Notes under the pieces: model-generated
What the model saw: only the letters and a program-made list of their open reading frames with translations
What the model was told of the DNA's origin: nothing
The model's database searches: none
From: Ancylomarina salipaludis
Lineage (GTDB): Bacteria > Bacteroidota > Bacteroidia > Bacteroidales > Marinifilaceae
Reading direction: 5' to 3'
Length of the DNA: 64,000 nt
NCBI RefSeq assembly: GCF_004122035.1
Contig: NZ_SAXA01000013.1
Location: 58,374-122,373, forward strand
Shown: piece by piece, positions 62,622 through 64,000 of the stretch
Layout of the letters: each line of letters begins with the position of its first letter
How positions within the stretch are numbered: the stretch's first letter is position 1
Position numbers and translations under genes: made by a program

Positions 62622-63350
62622 TTAATCATTGATCAGTTCTTCTTTATTTTTCTTAACAGCGGCCAATCGGTCGCGTACTTTCCAGTTGTTTTCTTCAATC
62701 AAAATGTTCATCAAATTGGCAAAGCCCCTGTACTTATCCGGATTCACTTTGGCCATAGCCTCCATATAAGTCCCCAAGTCCTCGTTTATGATATCACGCA
62801 GCTCTTTGGCAACCACAGTGGCTGAAGTACTATTCTCTCGTTCCGATAAATTTGTCAGATGACGGGCAGCTGATTCGTCAAAGGCAGCCTGCGAGCTTTC
62901 CAAATTGCCAATCAGGGCATCCAAATCGGGTACGGCTTGTCGGGCCTCCGCCAGATTAGGCGCCTTTAAATCCTTGATTAGGGCACGCAGCTCAGCACTT
63001 TCGTTGGTATAACTGGCCGAGGTTATTTTCAAACCATAACGATTCAGAATAAGCTGAAGTTTCTCAGCCTTTGCCTGATCCTCGCTTTTGCGACGAACAC
63101 ATTTGGCTCCTACCTCATAAAAAATAGCACGCACATCCAAATCGCGAGCCCTGTCTTTGTCTTCGAGTTCACTTTCAATCCAACCTGCCTTAATCTTCCC
63201 GAACAACTCATCGGTTTTTGCCGATAAACGCTCAAATGTCGTTGTAAAAAAAGCATCCTCAGTAATTTCATGAGTCTTGTTAATATCAAGAATACCCTGC
63301 CCTATTTCGGCGATATCTTTGATATTCGAATTGGTTGTTACTTTTTTCAT
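62622..63350 (-). CDS. Helical protein of unknown function (possibly DUF6261)
   Basis: The 242-residue protein is almost wholly alpha-helical and highly charged, with long amphipathic segments ('TTTFERLSAKTDELFGKIKAG', 'DLDVRAIFYEVGAKCVRRKSEDQAKAEKL', 'VRDRLAAVKKNKEELIND'). It looks like the Bacteroidota helical-bundle proteins grouped as DUF6261, but this is tentative. No signal peptide, membrane helix or enzyme motif is present. It is first of the three-gene group. Its leader contains gtatctgataaaaactt and aataggaaa, a weaker version of the element found before the other two genes, which supports co-regulation. Confidence 0.6.
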   Translation of the reverse strand: MKKVTTNSNIKDIAEIGQGILDINKTHEITEDAFFTTTFERLSAKTDELFGKIKAGWIESELEDKDRARDLDVRAIFYEVGAKCVRRKSEDQAKAEKLQLILNRYGLKITSASYTNESAELRALIKDLKAPNLAEARQAVPDLDALIGNLESSQAAFDESAARHLTNLSERENSTSATVVAKELRDIINEDLGTYMEAMAKVNPDKYRGFANLMNILIEENNWKVRDRLAAVKKNKEELIND

Positions 63351-63609
63351 TTTCCTATTGTTAAGTTTTTATCAGATACACTAAGCTATGAAAAGAAAAC
63401 CTTCCAAACAAATATTAAATGTTATTTTATGATTTACTGAAAGTAAATTAAGTGTTAATTATGAGGATGTTTGGTTAATTTTTCAGATCTAAATAAGGAT
63501 CAGGAGCCATTTTAAAAAAAACACCAAACACAGATAAACAGAACCCATACAGCCTGAAATCGAGATATCAATATGATCATTTGAACAAGGGGAGATAAAA
63601 CGAAAAACG
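63351..63609. other. Intergenic region upstream of the gene at 62622
   Basis: AT-rich, with the 5' leader of the minus-strand gene at its left end. Frames here on the minus strand continue into the 41-bp repeats and look spurious. I see no RNA gene. Confidence 0.4.
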
Positions 63610-63896
63610 ATTCGAAAGCCGGATGAATCATTTTTTTAATTTTATGGGGCATTCGAAACTCGAATGAGTCAAGTTTTTGCTTTTTCGTCGCATTCGCGAC
63701 ACGAATAAGGCGTCTTTTTGCTTGGGGAAGCTTTTCGCGACACGAATGAGCCATCTTTTTGCTTAGGGAAGCTTTTCGAGTTGCGGAAACACTGTTTTTT
63801 CGAAAAGTCATGCCATTCGAGACTCGAATGAGCCAAGTTTTGGCTTTTTTGTCGCATTCGTGACGCGGATAAGTGTCTTCTCCTGAAATAGCTTGA
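63610..63896. repeat. Seven tandem 41-bp repeats with an internal palindrome
   Basis: The motif attcgNgacNcgaat (or a degenerate form) recurs at 63610, 63651, 63692, 63733, 63774, 63815 and 63856, exactly 41 bp apart each time. The rest of the unit is close to gagccaagtttttgctttt plus gggaagc or gtcgc. Best copies are perfect palindromes, such as attcgagactcgaat at 63815-63829. Units vary considerably, so the array is old or selected for the palindrome rather than recently amplified. 41 is not a multiple of three, so it is not coding. The last 104 bp of the window after it hold no gene but several ttatcca words. Confidence 0.85.
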
Positions 63897-64000
63897 CAGA
63901 TTATTAGTATTTTTTGGATAGTAGTGTCATCTTTTTATCCATCTACGGTTATCCAAAGTTATAAAAATCTTATTCCTATTCTTTATCTAAGAAAAGATTC

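Noticed and set aside
63512..63857. Two minus-strand frames (99 and 62 codons) in the 41-bp repeat region
   Set aside because: They are read through tandem repeats whose period is not a multiple of three, and the protein sequences are basic and low in complexity. They are better explained as chance frames.
63610..63896. Possible CRISPR array
   Set aside because: Units are contiguous 41-bp tandem repeats without unique spacers, and there are no cas genes in the window.

Overview
The window reads as an AT-rich chromosome segment of a Bacteroidota bacterium, most likely a marine or sediment member of class Bacteroidia (a Marinilabiliales/Marinifilaceae-type organism). The lineage is inferred from gene content. 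There is a type IX secretion C-terminal sorting domain, a TonB-dependent receptor, DUF3078 and DUF3822 proteins, a SiaB/SiaC pair and FtsX-type permeases typical of the phylum. Several promoters have the Bacteroidota form (TTG, about 20 nt, TAnnTTTG), and most genes lack a Shine-Dalgarno sequence. No phage, insertion sequence, rRNA operon or CRISPR array is visible.

Layout. 1-5.7 kb: end of a TonB-dependent receptor, threonine aldolase-murB, mltG, and an M14 carboxypeptidase. 5.8-13.2 kb: a sensor kinase/NtrC-type regulator pair, divergent from an ABC ATPase, an S51 peptidase and a MacB/FtsX permease. A perfect 19-bp palindrome and a sigma-54 -24/-12 promoter lie between the two arms. 13.4-15.3 kb: a SHOCT lipoprotein and a stand-alone KAS III enzyme. 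15.4-23.9 kb: an anaerobic sulfur-respiration locus. It holds a four-cysteine FNR-type regulator, divergent from two lipoprotein rhodaneses, a porin, an exported double rhodanese and psrABC (polysulfide/thiosulfate reductase). 24-32.8 kb: a methyltransferase, a small membrane protein whose 5' end abuts three 208-bp tandem repeats, a nucleoid-associated protein, a MORN-type lipoprotein, an AddA/RecB-like helicase-nuclease and a DUF3078 protein.

32.9-55.2 kb is mostly housekeeping: mnmA, siaC/siaB, an rRNA methyltransferase, an S41 protease, guaA, a C1 peptidase, a large T9SS-exported endonuclease, rnz, a STAS protein, rpsA, a phosphosugar mutase, a response regulator-PP2C phosphatase, a RecD-like helicase, and a conserved hypothetical-DUF3822-rsmD operon. 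55.3-55.8 kb: four tandem tRNA-Asp genes behind one consensus promoter. 56.6-61.3 kb: a trans-sulfuration enzyme with a DUF1338 dioxygenase, then an M1 aminopeptidase lipoprotein. 61.4-64 kb: three poorly characterised minus-strand genes sharing an upstream element, then an array of 41-bp tandem repeats.

The clearest functional system is the sulfur locus. The porin would admit the substrate, periplasmic rhodaneses would capture or shuttle sulfane sulfur, and PsrABC would reduce it with quinol electrons under an oxygen-sensing FNR protein. The sigma-54 unit joins an S51 peptidase to an ABC exporter. SiaB, SiaC, the STAS protein and the PP2C phosphatase look like parts of one or more partner-switching pathways spread across the window. 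A strong intrinsic-terminator structure inside the first codons of rnz is the most unexpected regulatory signal.
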